In this document: in pieces, positions 23,990-35,814 of the stretch
Layout: each line of letters opens with the position of its first letter
How positions within the stretch are numbered: the stretch's first letter is position 1
Assembly: GCF_003473485.1 (NCBI RefSeq)
Contig: NC_053048.1
Coordinates: 26,095,255-26,159,254 of the forward strand
Direction: 5' to 3'
DNA from: Medicago truncatula
Taxonomy: Eukaryota > Streptophyta > Magnoliopsida > Fabales > Fabaceae
DNA length: 64,000 bases
Made by a program: the position numbers and the translations under genes
Notes under the pieces: model-generated
What the model saw: only the letters and a program-made list of their open reading frames with translations
Databases searched by the model: none
What the model was told of the DNA's origin: nothing

Positions 23990-26900
23990 ATGGGTGGTAG
24001 TAGTATTACAGATTCATGGTGTTTTTGTAAAGGTGTAAGTAAAACTGAGAGAATGAAAGGTGCTATTTTTTCAGGTAAAAACCAAGCTATGGCTACTATT
24101 ACTACTAACACCAATGTTGGTAATGGTGTCTCTGGAACTGGATTTCTTATCCATAGGAATCTTCTCTTGACGACTCATGCTAATCTTCCATCTGCTGTTG
24201 CTGCTGGTAGCTCTGAGATCCGGTTGCATAATGGTGTTGCTGCTACTCTTGTTCCTCAGAGGTAAATTAATGACCCTTTTGTGTTTTCTTTTTTTTGTTG
24301 GTGAAATTAGTGTCATTTGTTTATGAAAGTTGGAAAAAAATGTGATTTTTTATTATTTTTAAATAATGAAATTAAGTGTTTTTATTTGTGTGGATTTGAT
24401 ACTTTTTTTGGAGGGGTGGTTAGGACTTGGGAGAGGTAGTTTAGTGGAGGATTAGACCCTAATTTGAGGTAAAAGAATAGATGTTTGTTGACTTTTGTTT
24501 CTAGAATCTGGTAAGCTATGCAGTTATTTGGTAAAGTTGGTGTGAAATATATTTCTAAATGTTTGGAAGTTGGAACAAATGTTTTAAAAACCGACCCGGC
24601 TAAACTTCTTAGTCATGGTTCAACAAGTGTTATCAAATATCGATTCGCCATGGTGGATTTTTTTACATCCGCCCTGGCCAATTTGTGAAGGATGGCGCGC
24701 CATGGCATTTTATTGCGGCTAAAAGTATCGTACTTTTGGCTTTCTACAATTGATAACGCTGGGTTCGCTGTTTTAAACCGCTCGAATTGGAATAAAACCA
24801 CACTCAAACCTCTCAAATAACCAAACCGTAGATGGTGCCGATTCACAGTTCAAACGGTTTAACCACGTGGTTTGGTTTTTAAAACATTGGTCGGAACACT
24901 TAAACATTAGGATTGTAGGGAGTTCATTTGGAATGTAATTGTTATCAAATGTTAGGTTTGTTTTCGAACTGTCTTTCAATGTACACTATCCTTTTTGTTA
25001 GCTTTATCACTATACATCATATTCTTCAACACACTTCATTCATGTATTTAACTTAAATTTCATTTGGTGGTGTACCATTCCTTTGTTGACTTTCTGTATC
25101 CTTGCAATTCATGTATGTTTGAAATTGTTTGCTGCTTATTTCTTTTCACAGTACATGTGTAACGTGTTGTGCATGTGCCTAATATTAGGTAGCTTTATCT
25201 AGGATATTTATGTAGAATAGGAAATGTAGTTGCTAATTTTGTTTATTGCATACACAGAAGGTAATTTCTATATATGTAAACAAGTGTGCCATCCATTTTA
25301 TTTGTTGTTACGCTTATTATACCCTCAACTATGCAGTTTTCACCTTTCCTTTCGTGCTGTCGTCCTACCAGAAAACAGATTACCTATAATTAATAGAATA
25401 ACCAACTGTAGAAGTATGGAATCTTAAATGTTTACATTGAAACTTCAATCCGTTTATAGTCAAACTAGCTGGTTTTAGCAGAACAAAATAGTAATTAAGA
25501 TTACTGTAGATATTTACTTGTTTGAGTTCAAGTTGGTAGTATAACAGTTACTACGATCTGTTGTTGTCAAATTTTGCTGTTATAGTGCTATAAAGCCCCT
25601 ATAATTGCAGTCCAAATCGATATTTCAAATGTCAGAAGTGCATTGTACATGGAGTACAGTCAAAACAATATTAAAAAATATCAAAGCTAGAGCTGATTAT
25701 GATGTTTCTGCACTTTATCAATTCAATAATATAATTCTTAACAATTTGATAGACGAGTAAACAGAGAATACAATTTTCCTTTGTAAAATCTGCTTTATTA
25801 ACTCAAGAAAAAGTTTTACTAAACTGACTTAAAGTTTGAATCTTGTGTCCAAAATATGAGAATTTTAAGAAGTTCTGGACATCTTTTATAATACATAAAT
25901 AATTTCTATTAACTTTTCCCATCCAAGCAAGTAATATCTCTCGCATATGACTATTTTAGATTAAGTCATAACAGAAAATATACAGTTGCATAGTATGTAA
26001 CTCTTGCACAAGAGAATGTTTTCAGTATCTAGAATTCACATGGTAAGCTATAATTAATAGAACAACTAACTGTAGAAGTATGGAGTTTTATATGTTTATT
26101 TTGAAACTTCAATCTGCTGAAAGTCAAACTTGCTGGTTTTAGCAGACCAAAATAGTATTTAAGATTACTGTAAGTGTAGATATTTCCTTGTTTGAATCAA
26201 AGTTGATAGTGTAACAGTTTTTGCAATCTGTTGCTGTCAGTTTTAATGAACAATGTTGTCAAATTCGCTATGTTATAGCGCTAACGCTGCTATAATTGCA
26301 GTCCAAATCAATATTTAAAATGTCAAAAAAATATTAAAAAAATCAAAGCTAGAGCTGATTTTGATGTTTTTGCACTTTATGAATTTAGTATTATAATTCT
26401 TAACAATTTGATGGAGTTCCTTGCATATTGCTAGAGTTCTCTGCATAAGAAATGTCCAAAAAAAAGAGTAAACATAGAACCCTATTCTCCTTTGTAAAAT
26501 CAGCTGATAAATTAACTCAATAGTTTTACTAGACTGCGTTAAGGTTTGAATCTTGTGTCCTCAATATGAGAATTTTAAGACGTTCTGGACGTCTTTATAA
26601 CACATAATTTATATTCATTTTTCCCATTCAAGCAAGTAATATCTCTTGCGTACGACCATTTTAAATTAAGCCATAACAAAAAATATACAGTTACATTGTA
26701 ACTCTTGTACATCAGAATGTGTCGATATGTAGAGTTCTCATGGTATTGAATATGCAATAAAAGTTTTCTTCTGTTTTGAGTACTTTATTTCTGTAAAATA
26801 TTAGCATCTCCATTGAGACCTAGCAATCTGAAACTTCAGTCAACACTTACTAGTATGTTTGAAGTTCCTACTTCGTACGGCTCTATTGATGATGTTATAT

Positions 26901-28336
26901 TAGTATTTTTGCCTACACCAAATAATTATTTGTATAACAGTGGGTTAAATTTTTGACTTGATTTCAGGTTTTTCATTACAAGTTCTGTATTAGATCTTAC
27001 AATTGTGGGTTTAGACGATGCGGATGGAGAGTCAAACACGCAGGGACAAAACCTTCACCACTTGAAGACCTGTTGTAAAACCAATCTGGATCTAGGAAGT
27101 GTAGTGTACCTTCTAGGCTACACAGAGAAACAAGAGCTCACTGTTGGTGAAGGGAAGGTCGTCATAGCGACCGACAATCTCATCAAACTGTCAACTGATG
27201 GGGTTATATGGAGCCCAGGTTCTGCAGGATTTGATGTGTATGGCAATCTAGCTTTTATGATATGTGATCCAATGAAATTATCCACATCACCGAACACGCC
27301 TTCAACTTCTTCATCCTCTACCTCATCTTGGAAGAAGGATCTCCCAATGCAATTTGGCATGCCAATTCCTGTTATATGTGATTGGTTAAACCAGCATTGG
27401 GAGGGCAACCTTGATGACCTTAACAAACCGAAATTACCACTCATGCGGTTGATGTCTACTGGTCCTAGGAGCGAACATTCATGTGCTTCCTTCACTTTGC
27501 GGCAAGTTTTCAAGTCGACAGATGCTGATAATGAGGGAACCTCATCTTCTTCAAATAACAATGTCGTAAAAACAAGGAGTCATGGACAAAGTTCTAATGC
27601 CGTTGCCAACACTGCTGAAGATGAAAGTTTGATTACTAACCCTAACGCTGCGCATATGCAAGGAATTCCCACTCCAGAAATATATGAATCACCAAGAGTT
27701 ACTTCTGTGCCACTCAGAACGAAAGAAAATACACAAATACAACTTTTGGACATCAATTTTCCTCCAAGGATCACCAAACCTGCAGTTTTTTCACAGCCAT
27801 CGAAGGAACCACATCCAAAATCCGCTGAACCTCTGCATGAAAGCCAGCCAAAAGGAGAACAAAACCAGGACAGAATGCCAGCAAAAGCTCCTATTGCAGA
27901 AGTTTCATCAACAGGTTCTGTTAACGGAGCTCTAAGTGAGGTTCAATCTAGTTCGTCTCCAGTGGAAGCATCCCAAATGCACGATGGATATAGTAGTGAA
28001 GGAGAGACTATGTACTCGGCGGAAACCGCAGAGAGCCGCAACTATACAAGTCCAAGAGAGTCGAAGTTTCAACAAGTGGGAAGAAGTCAGAGTTGTGTTA
28101 GTCACAATAGATGGGGTGCTGCAAAGAGGAGTCAAGTCGCCCGTGGGATGCTAGTAGAAAACCAAAGGAGTTTCATGAATGTCAAGAAGATGTATTCACA
28201 AGGAGCAACTTCTCAGAGAAGCAATGAGTATTTCAGCCCAACCGTGTCGTCAATCATGAAACGTAATGGCTCGGAGCAACCGACAAGATCCAGGCAAACT
28301 GCTTTTCATTCTCCCTCACCCAGATGGAATTTTTGA
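23990..28336 (+). CDS. Plant protein with trypsin-like peptidase fold, two exons
   Basis: Exons 23990-24261 and 26968-28336 join at a GT-AG intron (AGA-G/GTAAAT, TTTCAG/G) to give 546 codons, in frame across an arginine codon. Residues about 45-215 look like a PA-clan (trypsin-like) domain: SGTGFLIHRNLLLTTHANLP supplies His63, SSVLDLTIVGLD supplies Asp100 and WSPGSAGFDVYGNLAFMI supplies Ser176 in the place of the usual GNSGG serine. The motif is GSAG rather than GDSGG, so activity is uncertain. Residues after about 270 are Ser-, Gln- and Glu-rich and look disordered, with conserved-looking islands LLDINFPPRI, YSSEGETMYSAETAESRNY and the terminal SPSPRWNF. I see no convincing signal peptide. 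I recognise it as a conserved plant protein of unknown role; no symbol is assigned. Confidence 0.85.
24575..24897. mobile_element. Element nested in element, intron of the trypsin-like gene
   Basis: The outer repeat begins ATGTTTTAAAAACCGACCCGG and ends GGTTTTTAAAACATTGG, an inverted pair. At 24628-24758 it is interrupted by a second palindromic element running from GTGTTATCAAATATCGATT to CAATTGATAACGC, rich in CGCCATGG/GCGGC words. Both are non-autonomous and old. Confidence 0.6.
25384..26045. repeat. Intron tandem duplicate, copy 1
   Basis: About 660 bases that recur immediately downstream at 26048-26745 in the same order: CTATAATTAATAGAA, GGTTTTAGCAGA, ATTGCAGTCCAAATC, AAAGCTAGAGCTGATT, TTCTTAACAATTTGAT and TTTGAATCTTGTGTCC. 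Divergence looks like 10-15 percent with indels, so the duplication is old. Confidence 0.85.
26048..26745. repeat. Intron tandem duplicate, copy 2
   Basis: Second copy of the duplicated intron block. It ends TTCTCATGGTA, matching TTCACATGGTA at the end of copy 1. Relative to copy 1 it has a small insertion around CGCTATGTTATAGCGC. Confidence 0.85.
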
Positions 28337-29305
28337 TTGATACTTTATAATATGAAATTTATATTTATTTTCCACTCCATAGTTATAAAACTGAAATGAA
28401 AAAAGAAGAGTAAGTATAGTGTCTTTATATGTTTATTTTTTATTTTTATGGAACATATATGCATAGACCAGTAGTGGTGAATAAGAAATTTAAGTAAAAA
28501 TGTAGATTTCTTTTAAATGACTGACGCTAATTCCATCTGAAGATCATTGTTGTCTCTAAAAATCAATTTACAACTTCCCATGTACAATAAATACAACAAA
28601 TGTTGATTGATATGATTTTCTAATTCAAATCCTAATTTATGATTCTAATGCTGATAATAAATATATGGATTTGATTTATTTTATTTATTATAACAGGTAT
28701 CAATTTACCAAAGTCATCTCATCCTAAAATGTATGGCAAGTTGTTGATTACTAGAATGGAAAGCCTAGAATCCAAAAATCTTGATGTTCATATCTTCTTG
28801 TACTTTACATTATCCATTGTATGTAATATACATCAATAATATTTGTACACCTGAAAAGTTGAGGCTGGAGACACTTGGTTAAAGACATTTGAAATCATGG
28901 TCACTGCTGTATAGAGTTAAGAGTTTGGTTATTGGATGACTTATTAACAATCTATCAATTTTCTTTAATCACAATTTCAAACGTTATTAAATGAGATCCG
29001 TGATTCATTAACCATTCACTTAACTTCTTTATTGGACGACTTAGTTAATGAAACACATGTAAGTGCTCCGAGTCTTCTGGTAAGCCTCCAAAGTTCAACT
29101 CATCTAAATTGTGTCTTATTAAAAAAAATCTCATGTTAAAACTATTTAAATTTTGGTTGTTTGATTTATAGATAGTTTTTGTTTTGTTTTATATCTATAG
29201 ATAGCTTTATTTTGTACAATGAGAGATAAATAGTTATTTTTCCCATGAATAGTATTTTGAGGTAGTACCACAGAACAAGACATGTTTATTATGTTCCTAA
29301 GCCGG
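28337..29305. other. Downstream flank of the trypsin-like gene
   Basis: 3' UTR and AT-rich intergenic DNA; no further gene or clear repeat is seen. Confidence 0.5.
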
Positions 29306-29529
29306 AAACAAGTGCAGATATGCGTTCTTGATTGGCAGTGATAACACCAAAACCACCGACGATGTGACATACTCATAATATTGAATCCCACCACAATTAC
29401 AATAATGGAGAAAATGCATGACCATGATGAGATATATTATTATTCTGCACTATCAACAAATAATTGACCCCATAAATGAACGATAGTGATATTACACATA
29501 TGTTATGAATTTTGTGTTTCCTAATGACT

Positions 29530-29740
29530 ACACAAATGATTGTTAGTACAGTCTGAGTAGCATATGATCATTATGATTGTCAATTCTCCATTTTGGTGTA
29601 GTGAATTATGGAGAACAACATTAGCTACTCTTTTTATATGATTAAGCATAAAAGTATGAAAAAACCTGATAATCCTTTTAAAATCAATGAACACCAAGCC
29701 AAAGTAGGAGTGATTAGTTAAAGAATAGTTTATTTTTTTT
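29530..29740 (-). pseudogene. Possible RNase H-like relic, unit A
   Basis: The minus-strand words YFGLVFIDFKRIIRFFHTFM and LNHIKRVANVVLHNSL resemble the last part of plant LINE RNase H domains, where a KRxAN motif is usual. There is no continuous domain and the flanks are broken. Unit B carries the same relic near 36430-36640. Confidence 0.35.
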
Positions 29741-29868
29741 CTTGAGGGATGGTTAAAGAATATCTTGATGGATAAGAATTTACAAATAGATTTACCGTGT
29801 AAAGAAAACATATAAAACATGTGTTGTTTTCGGATTTAGAAAAAGTACCTTTAAAAAGAAGAAATTTC

Positions 29869-30001
29869 CATCGAAGAGATTATCGGGTGGAGTCACGACC
29901 ATGTCGCTAAGACGTTTTACGGCACTACCTGAATTCGTGCAAGGTAGACTAATAACCGCGTCGCCTTCAGAATATAACAGTCCAGTTCACCTGATCGATT
30001 A
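29869..30001 (-). pseudogene. Unidentified exon-like coding relic, unit A
   Basis: On the minus strand a frame reads LLYSEGDAVISLPCTNSG and continues AVKRLSDMVVTPPDNLFDG, then FFFLK before a GT dinucleotide, with an AG acceptor-like site upstream. It looks like a piece of a real protein, but I do not recognise the family. An in-frame stop lies just upstream. Confidence 0.4.
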
Positions 30002-30706
30002 AGTACTGCATGGTAAGTAATCGTTCGAGAAATAACACTCTCAATATGGTATTAAACCACTCTTATATGGTACGAAGACTACTCGAAACCGAAGCACTCT
30101 TATATTTTTTTTTTCTTTCTTAAAATTCACTTTTTTCAAGATGAATAAGTGGGGTGTCCGGAGTTCGAATCCCGACCCTTACAATAACAATAAACCACTC
30201 TTATATTTATTCTCGGTATTCAATTAGTATAAAATTCATGTGCCAAGTTTCATGTGAAGCCATATGATTGTAAGATCACACTTCAACTTTGAGGTACACA
30301 GTTCAAGACATGCACCAAGAGTATAAAGTTCATGTTTTACTAAAAATGGCGAGGATCGATCTTTTGAAGATCCATATTAGATTAATCCCTAATTTTATAG
30401 AACATTTTAATCCTACATTCAACATTGTTTAACAGTTGTTAAAGGTTTTCTATCACGAGTTTAGTGTGTTGCTTTCAAATACCCACAAGCAACATTTTTG
30501 AACTTCCAGAGTTTTAGTGAAATACAAGAACAATATGTTGAAGTAAAAAAAAAATTACCTACGAGGTAAAAGCTTAAAACATGTAGTGTCAACTTGTTTA
30601 ACATTCACAGGTGGACAATTCCATGGATAATCGGATCATAATTGAAGCTTTATGTTATGTGGCCATTAATCAAAGTCAAGTGAACTTTACCTAAGAACAA
30701 ATATTA

Positions 30707-31145
30707 CTCCCTCTATTCCATAATAAGTGAGCCTATTCTATTATCTTAAAATAACCGACTCTTTTTACTTTTCAATATAATATTAATTGTTTTTTTTTTT
30801 AATTATAACTCTAATTAATAACTACTTTCATCACTCACAATTCAATATATTATACTTTGCATTTATGATAATGGTAAATTCATCAATACTTGACAAGAGC
30901 ACTTAAAAACATTTTTCTATCTCCTTCACTAATACACCCTCTGGTCACTATTATAAGTAAAAAAATTACATTTTAGGTTCATTCAATAAATGATGTATGT
31001 AGTTTATAATGTAGACCACATACATCATTTATTAAATGAATCTAAAATGTGAATTTTTCTTATTATAATAGTGATCGGAGGGTGTACATTTTTCTTAATA
31101 AGGGTGAAATGAGCAAAATGCTCACTTAAATTGGGACAAAGGGGG
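30707..31145. mobile_element. Stowaway-like MITE (outer), unit A
   Basis: The left end CTCCCTCTATTCCATAATAA and GTGAGC is matched by the inverted right end GCTCACTTAAATTGGGACAA and AGGGGG. TA flanks both ends. The element was later split by another MITE at 30935-31084. Confidence 0.85.
30935..31084. mobile_element. Stowaway-like MITE (inner), unit A
   Basis: A 150 bp almost perfect palindrome starting CACCCTCTGGTCACTATTAT, ending ATAATAGTGATCGGAGGGTG, flanked by TA. The arms include TTAGGTTCATTCAATAAATG. It inserted inside the outer MITE. Confidence 0.9.
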
Positions 31146-31334
31146 TATTAATGCATAAATGTTATTTTTAGTGTTATTTGGTTGGTACGAGTTCCAAACT
31201 CACGAAAATCGACAAAGGATGATGTGCTTAGGTTGTATTGGAATGTCAAAGTGAAATTTTCGATTTTGGTAAAATTTCATGGGGAGATGGGTGACATCAA
31301 GATATGATATTGAAATTTTGTGTCTTCATTATTT

Positions 31335-31465
31335 GTTGTGAAATGCCAATTCGACCAAACATCTTGCATCCATCCCCCTTAAGGGTTGCAATAGAACATG
31401 TTTGTCTAGTTAAACTTTAGTTTTCTAGTGCTTATTTATGATCGACGCAAGATCTAAGGTAAAAT
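31335..31465. repeat. Outer left arm of inverted repeat, unit A
   Basis: CCCCCTTAAGGGTTGCAATA, TTGTCTAGTT and TTATGATCGACGCAAGATCT reappear in reverse complement at 33775-33935 in the right arm. A stretch of about 1.35 kb separates this block from the inner left arm. Confidence 0.75.
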
Positions 31466-32824
31466 TCAAAATAATTGGATTTCGTGCGTAAAGTAAATAT
31501 TGATTTTAATTAATTCATTCACGGGTTGAGACCAAATATTGATTTTAATTAATTAATTGATGGGTAGAGACCAAACCAACAGTTTCCGTCAACCTTCCTC
31601 ATTCACGCAACTTTGTGCTAATTTAGTAGTAACGAGAAAAGTAAAACTTCCGTAGAAAAATATTAAACAAGAGACTTTATTTGCTTTCGCAATACGTTGT
31701 CAGAGTTTTTAGACGTGTAACTTCCCACTTTCGTAGTGTAATATTTTTAAGTTGGATGTCGTTTTCGCTCTTTCTATACGTAAATTATATATGTCTTTAC
31801 ACTTTCGTATTAGACTTTTTAGATTGCAAAATAGATTTTTTTCATAACAAATATTTAAAGTCTCGTTACACTAAAACGGCACACATTCCGTCCTTGTTTT
31901 GGACTCAATTATACACTAAATTTAATTTTGATGTTAAGATGGATACTTTAATTCAAGAGAATTGCCACGGCTAGAATCTTCCTTGCAATTGGAATTGAGC
32001 AGCAATAGAAATTAATAAAGATTCGGATTTTGAATGGGCACGACAATGAAAATAACAAGAATTGGAATCGACTGAATTGGAATTAACATAAAAATGAATT
32101 TAAATGGCAGAAGCAATAATCATATCATATCATAGAAATAAATAAATAAAAGAAGAAGAATGGAACAGGAACTATCGAACACTCTAATGCGCAGCCATGG
32201 AATTGAAGCAATAATAATAAAAAGCTAACATAAAATACAGTTTCTGAATCGTAAAAAAACCATACATTAGCAAGCGATTTCAAAAGAAATAATAAATAAA
32301 ATAAGACTAGAACTCTTTATTTCAAATGAAGATTATTGTGCAGAATCGTAAACTAAAATAGTAGAAATATTAAATGAAGAAGGTTAAGGTTAAGCACCAA
32401 ATGAAGTAAGTTTTATTAAAAAGTAATGTAATTTGTGATATATCTATATCTAATATTGTTTATATAGGCAATCTGGGGATGCCATGCCTCCCATAGGTCC
32501 TCAAGGAGATCCGCCCCTGAGTATGAGTTGAGCCCGGGCGTGTGTCCAGGCTAGCTGGGTGGTAAATCCGCCCCTGGATGAGTGTCTCAATGTCTTTTTA
32601 TAGTATAATTCTTCAGCATAAAAATTGTCAAATGTTGTTGGGCTTGTGGCACCGATCATGATTTCTTTCTTTTCCTCCTTTTTCTTCACTTTTGTTTTTT
32701 ATACCCTATGTTGCTGAAACACATCAAAATACCGGCCAGTAACCGTGCAAAACACAATAATTGACTCTAAAATAAATGGAAAACAAACTATTTAGACAGT
32801 GTATTTTGCATGTTATCAATCATC

Positions 32825-33232
32825 AATATTATCAAATGTCTCATGCTTCTGAAATTATGAACAACAATTTTGTTGGTCGAAATTTATGAATGACAATTTA
32901 AAAAGGGTCAAAAGGAAATCACATTCATCCAAATCCTAATAGGATATAACTTGAGCTTTCAAATAAATCCTCAACATACAATCATTCTTTTGATATTGTG
33001 ATTACTTGAGAGATCTAATTAATAAATAAATAAAATTATAAAATTTGTGCAAGGTAGTCATCTATTTTTTTTATTTCTTTTGAAAATTTGATATGCGGTC
33101 CAAGAACGCAAGGTAGTCATCCATAATATCTTGAAACTGAGAAAAATCTTATGCTGTTTCAATTAGGTCTTCATCTTCTAATATCAAATTATTATCAAAA
33201 TAATCTTCCAAACCCTTCATCATTTACTGGAG
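32825..33232. repeat. Inner left arm of inverted repeat, unit A
   Basis: About 400 bases that pair with 33243-33640 in reverse complement (roughly 90 percent by eye). Shared words include ATGAATGACAATTTAAAAAG, CTAATAGGATATA, GCTTTCAAATAAATC, GATATTGTGATTACTTG and CAAGATATTATGGATGACTA on the opposite strand. The turn AGTAATATGT/ACATATTACT has a spacer of only about seven bases. Confidence 0.9.
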
Positions 33233-33242
33233 TAATATGTCT

Positions 33243-33935
33243 GAAGTACATATTACTTCAATAAATGATGAAGGGTTGAAAGATTTTGTTGATAATAATT
33301 TAACATTAACGGAGGATGGAGACCTAATTGAGATTACAAAAGACTTTTCTCAGTTTCAAGATATTATGGATGACTACCTTGCCTTCTTGGACCGGATATC
33401 AAGTTTTCAAAAGAAATAAAATTAAAAGATGGCTACCTTACACAAATTTTGTAATTTTATTTATTTATTAGACCTCCCAAGTAATCACAATATCAAATGA
33501 ATGATTGGATGTTGACGATTTATTTGAAAGCTCTTGATATATCCTATTAGCATTTGGAATGAATGTGATTTTCCTTTGTCCCTTTTTAAATTGTCATTCA
33601 TAATTTGAGAAGCATCAGACAATTAATAATATTAATGAGATATTATAGATTAGAAGAGAAGATACACCTCCACTCAAAGGGAGAAACTATTCTTAAATTG
33701 ATATTTCAATCACCAAATATCAAATCGTAAACCTCATGTTTGGAATTATCATCAAAAGTTTGAAATTTTAGTGTTGAGATCTTACGTCGATCATAAATAA
33801 GATCTAAATAATACATAATTAAGGCTGGAACTTAAGTACCAGAAAAAGTAAAGTTCAACTAGACAAACAAATTCTATTACAACCCTTAAGGGGGATACAA
33901 GATATTTTGTGAGAATTGGCGTTTCACTATTATCG
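33243..33935. repeat. Right arm of inverted repeat, unit A
   Basis: Continuous right arm pairing first with 33232-32825 and then, after the left-side interruption, with 31465-31335. It contains the 60-codon open frame at 33237-33419 (VHITSINDEG, then DGDLIEITKDFSQFQDIMDD), which is acidic and unrecognised. The equivalent left-arm frame is broken by a stop, so I do not call a gene. Confidence 0.85.
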
Positions 33936-34589
33936 GTTACTCACTAAACCATGACAAGGGGATGAGATAATCTTAAAACTAAAATAAATAATACATGATA
34001 GTTATATATAAAAATAAAAGTTATCAACTTAAACTTCAATACAACAACAAATATGAAGACAAATATATAAAAATTACATAGTTATTACCTTTTTAAAAAC
34101 ATGTCATCTTGATGATACATATCTACCCATATTTACGAAATCACAGTTGTTGAAAATTATATTGGAACCTATGAAAAGGAACAATAGATCTGAACAGTTC
34201 ATCATAGAAGGAGTAGAAATATATGATAACATTAACGATTTCCGTTCAATCACTCCTTTCATGATACTCCATGGATAAAGTTTTGTTTTGACGCTTATAG
34301 ATCTGTTGGAGAGACAATAACACAAAATTGATTGGGAGAAAAATAATTAAACAAACAATTAGATGATAGGAAAATACAAACAACTGAAGATATATTAACC
34401 TCATATGTAGTGTTGGTATGAGTAGAATTACGTCGCGCACAATCGGCGTGCCCTAATTGCATATCATCATGACCAAAGAGAGGGACGCTAAAGCAACGGC
34501 GCTGGTCCTATCAGCTTTTGTTTAAATGGTGAACTCAACCATATATATAAGAGGCTAACTAGGTTAAATTTAGGGTAAGCTGTTATATT

Positions 34590-34972
34590 CAGGCCCGACC
34601 CTGAGGGGGTGCAAACAGCTCAACAGAGCTGGGCCTCCCTCAGTCAATGGGCCTCAATTTTTTTTTAATACCAACTAGTATTACTGTCCTCCATTTTTTT
34701 TTAATACCCCCAACCATTTTCTGTCCCCTTGTTTTAGTCTTTTAGGCCTATTAGAATTAGGTCCTCTTGCTTTTGGTGTTAGGCGAGGGTTCCTCATGTA
34801 TACGAAAGTCATTTTCACCTTTAGGTGTACCGCATATATATGGCACCTTATATTTATCTTTTAAAAAATATAAATAGAACATTGCTCTTTTAAAAAAAAA
34901 TACGTTTTGATTTTATCACTGGACACTTTTCATTTCCAGAGCCGAGCTTCCGAATTCTTAGGGAGGGCCCTG
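34590..34972. mobile_element. hAT-type MITE with 8 bp target duplication, unit A
   Basis: Ends CAGGCCCGACCCTGAG and (inverted) CAGGGCCCTCCCTAAG are flanked by the exact 8 bp repeat GTTATATT (34582-34589, 34973-34980). The 383 bp interior has no transposase. The 8 bp duplication and CAG..CTG ends define the hAT superfamily. Confidence 0.9.
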
Positions 34973-35158
34973 GTTATATTATATAAATATTTAATATAAT
35001 ACATTAAAGAATATTATTTTTAAGTGACAAAAAATTGTTAAGTGACTAGAAAAACATATATTTATAATTGATCTCTTTGAAGTAAATATTATTTTTAAAA
35101 TATAAATAAATTATTGATTATTTTTTTTCTTTAATTAAATCCACGACACACACATATA

Positions 35159-35814
35159 CAGTGGCGGAGCCCTTCATGGGCTGGGGTGGACCACGGTCCA
35201 CCTGGAAAAGTTAAAAAATTAACGGATGTAGGTCTATTTTGCGAGTTTTAAACAATTTTTCAACAGTTTAGGTTTTCGATGGTTTCAAAAGTGACATATG
35301 TGATTTTTTCATTCTTATACTTGGCTGGTTAGTGGAGGTTTACGTACCTTATATTTTTTTGGGGTTTCAAATCTCGTTGATATTGTCTGGTCAAATGAAT
35401 TCAACAGTTTAGGTTTTCGGCGGTTCCAAAAGTGACATATGTGATTTTTTTCATGCTTATACTAGCTGGTTATCGGAGGTTTACATACCTTTTATTTTTT
35501 TTGGGGTTTTCTTGTTAGCGGAGGTTTACATATCTTCTATTTTTTTGGGTTTCAAATCTCTTTGATATTGTCTGGTCAAATGAAAATTCCCCCAATTAAG
35601 AGTTGTATTGTAAAAAAAAAAATATTCATAATTTATAGTATTAATAAACTATGTAATTTATTTTTTAAAACATCCACACGAATATTTTAGTTAAACTTTG
35701 CAATTTCAACTTCATGCTTTAGGCTTATTACCACTTTAGTTTTATGTTTAGATATTATTGTTAATAAGTTGTTTTAGTGACCCACCCAAACTATATTTTT
35801 TGGCTCCGCCACTG
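35159..35814. mobile_element. hAT-type element, 656 bp, unit A
   Basis: Termini CAGTGGCGGAGCC and GGCTCCGCCACTG are perfect 13-base inverted repeats. The 8 bp flanks CACATATA and CATACATA are close; unit B has CATACATT on the left, so the original duplication was probably CATACATA. Inside, a unit of about 141 bp beginning CAACAGTTTAGGTTTTCG repeats (35261, 35402). No transposase. Confidence 0.9.

Noticed and set aside
27118..27561. 147-codon minus-strand frame
   Set aside because: It is the shadow of the second exon of the trypsin-like gene.
34104..34440. Minus-strand frames with YPWSIMKGVIERKSL
   Set aside because: Two short overlapping frames, duplicated in unit B, without a recognised family; not enough to call a gene.
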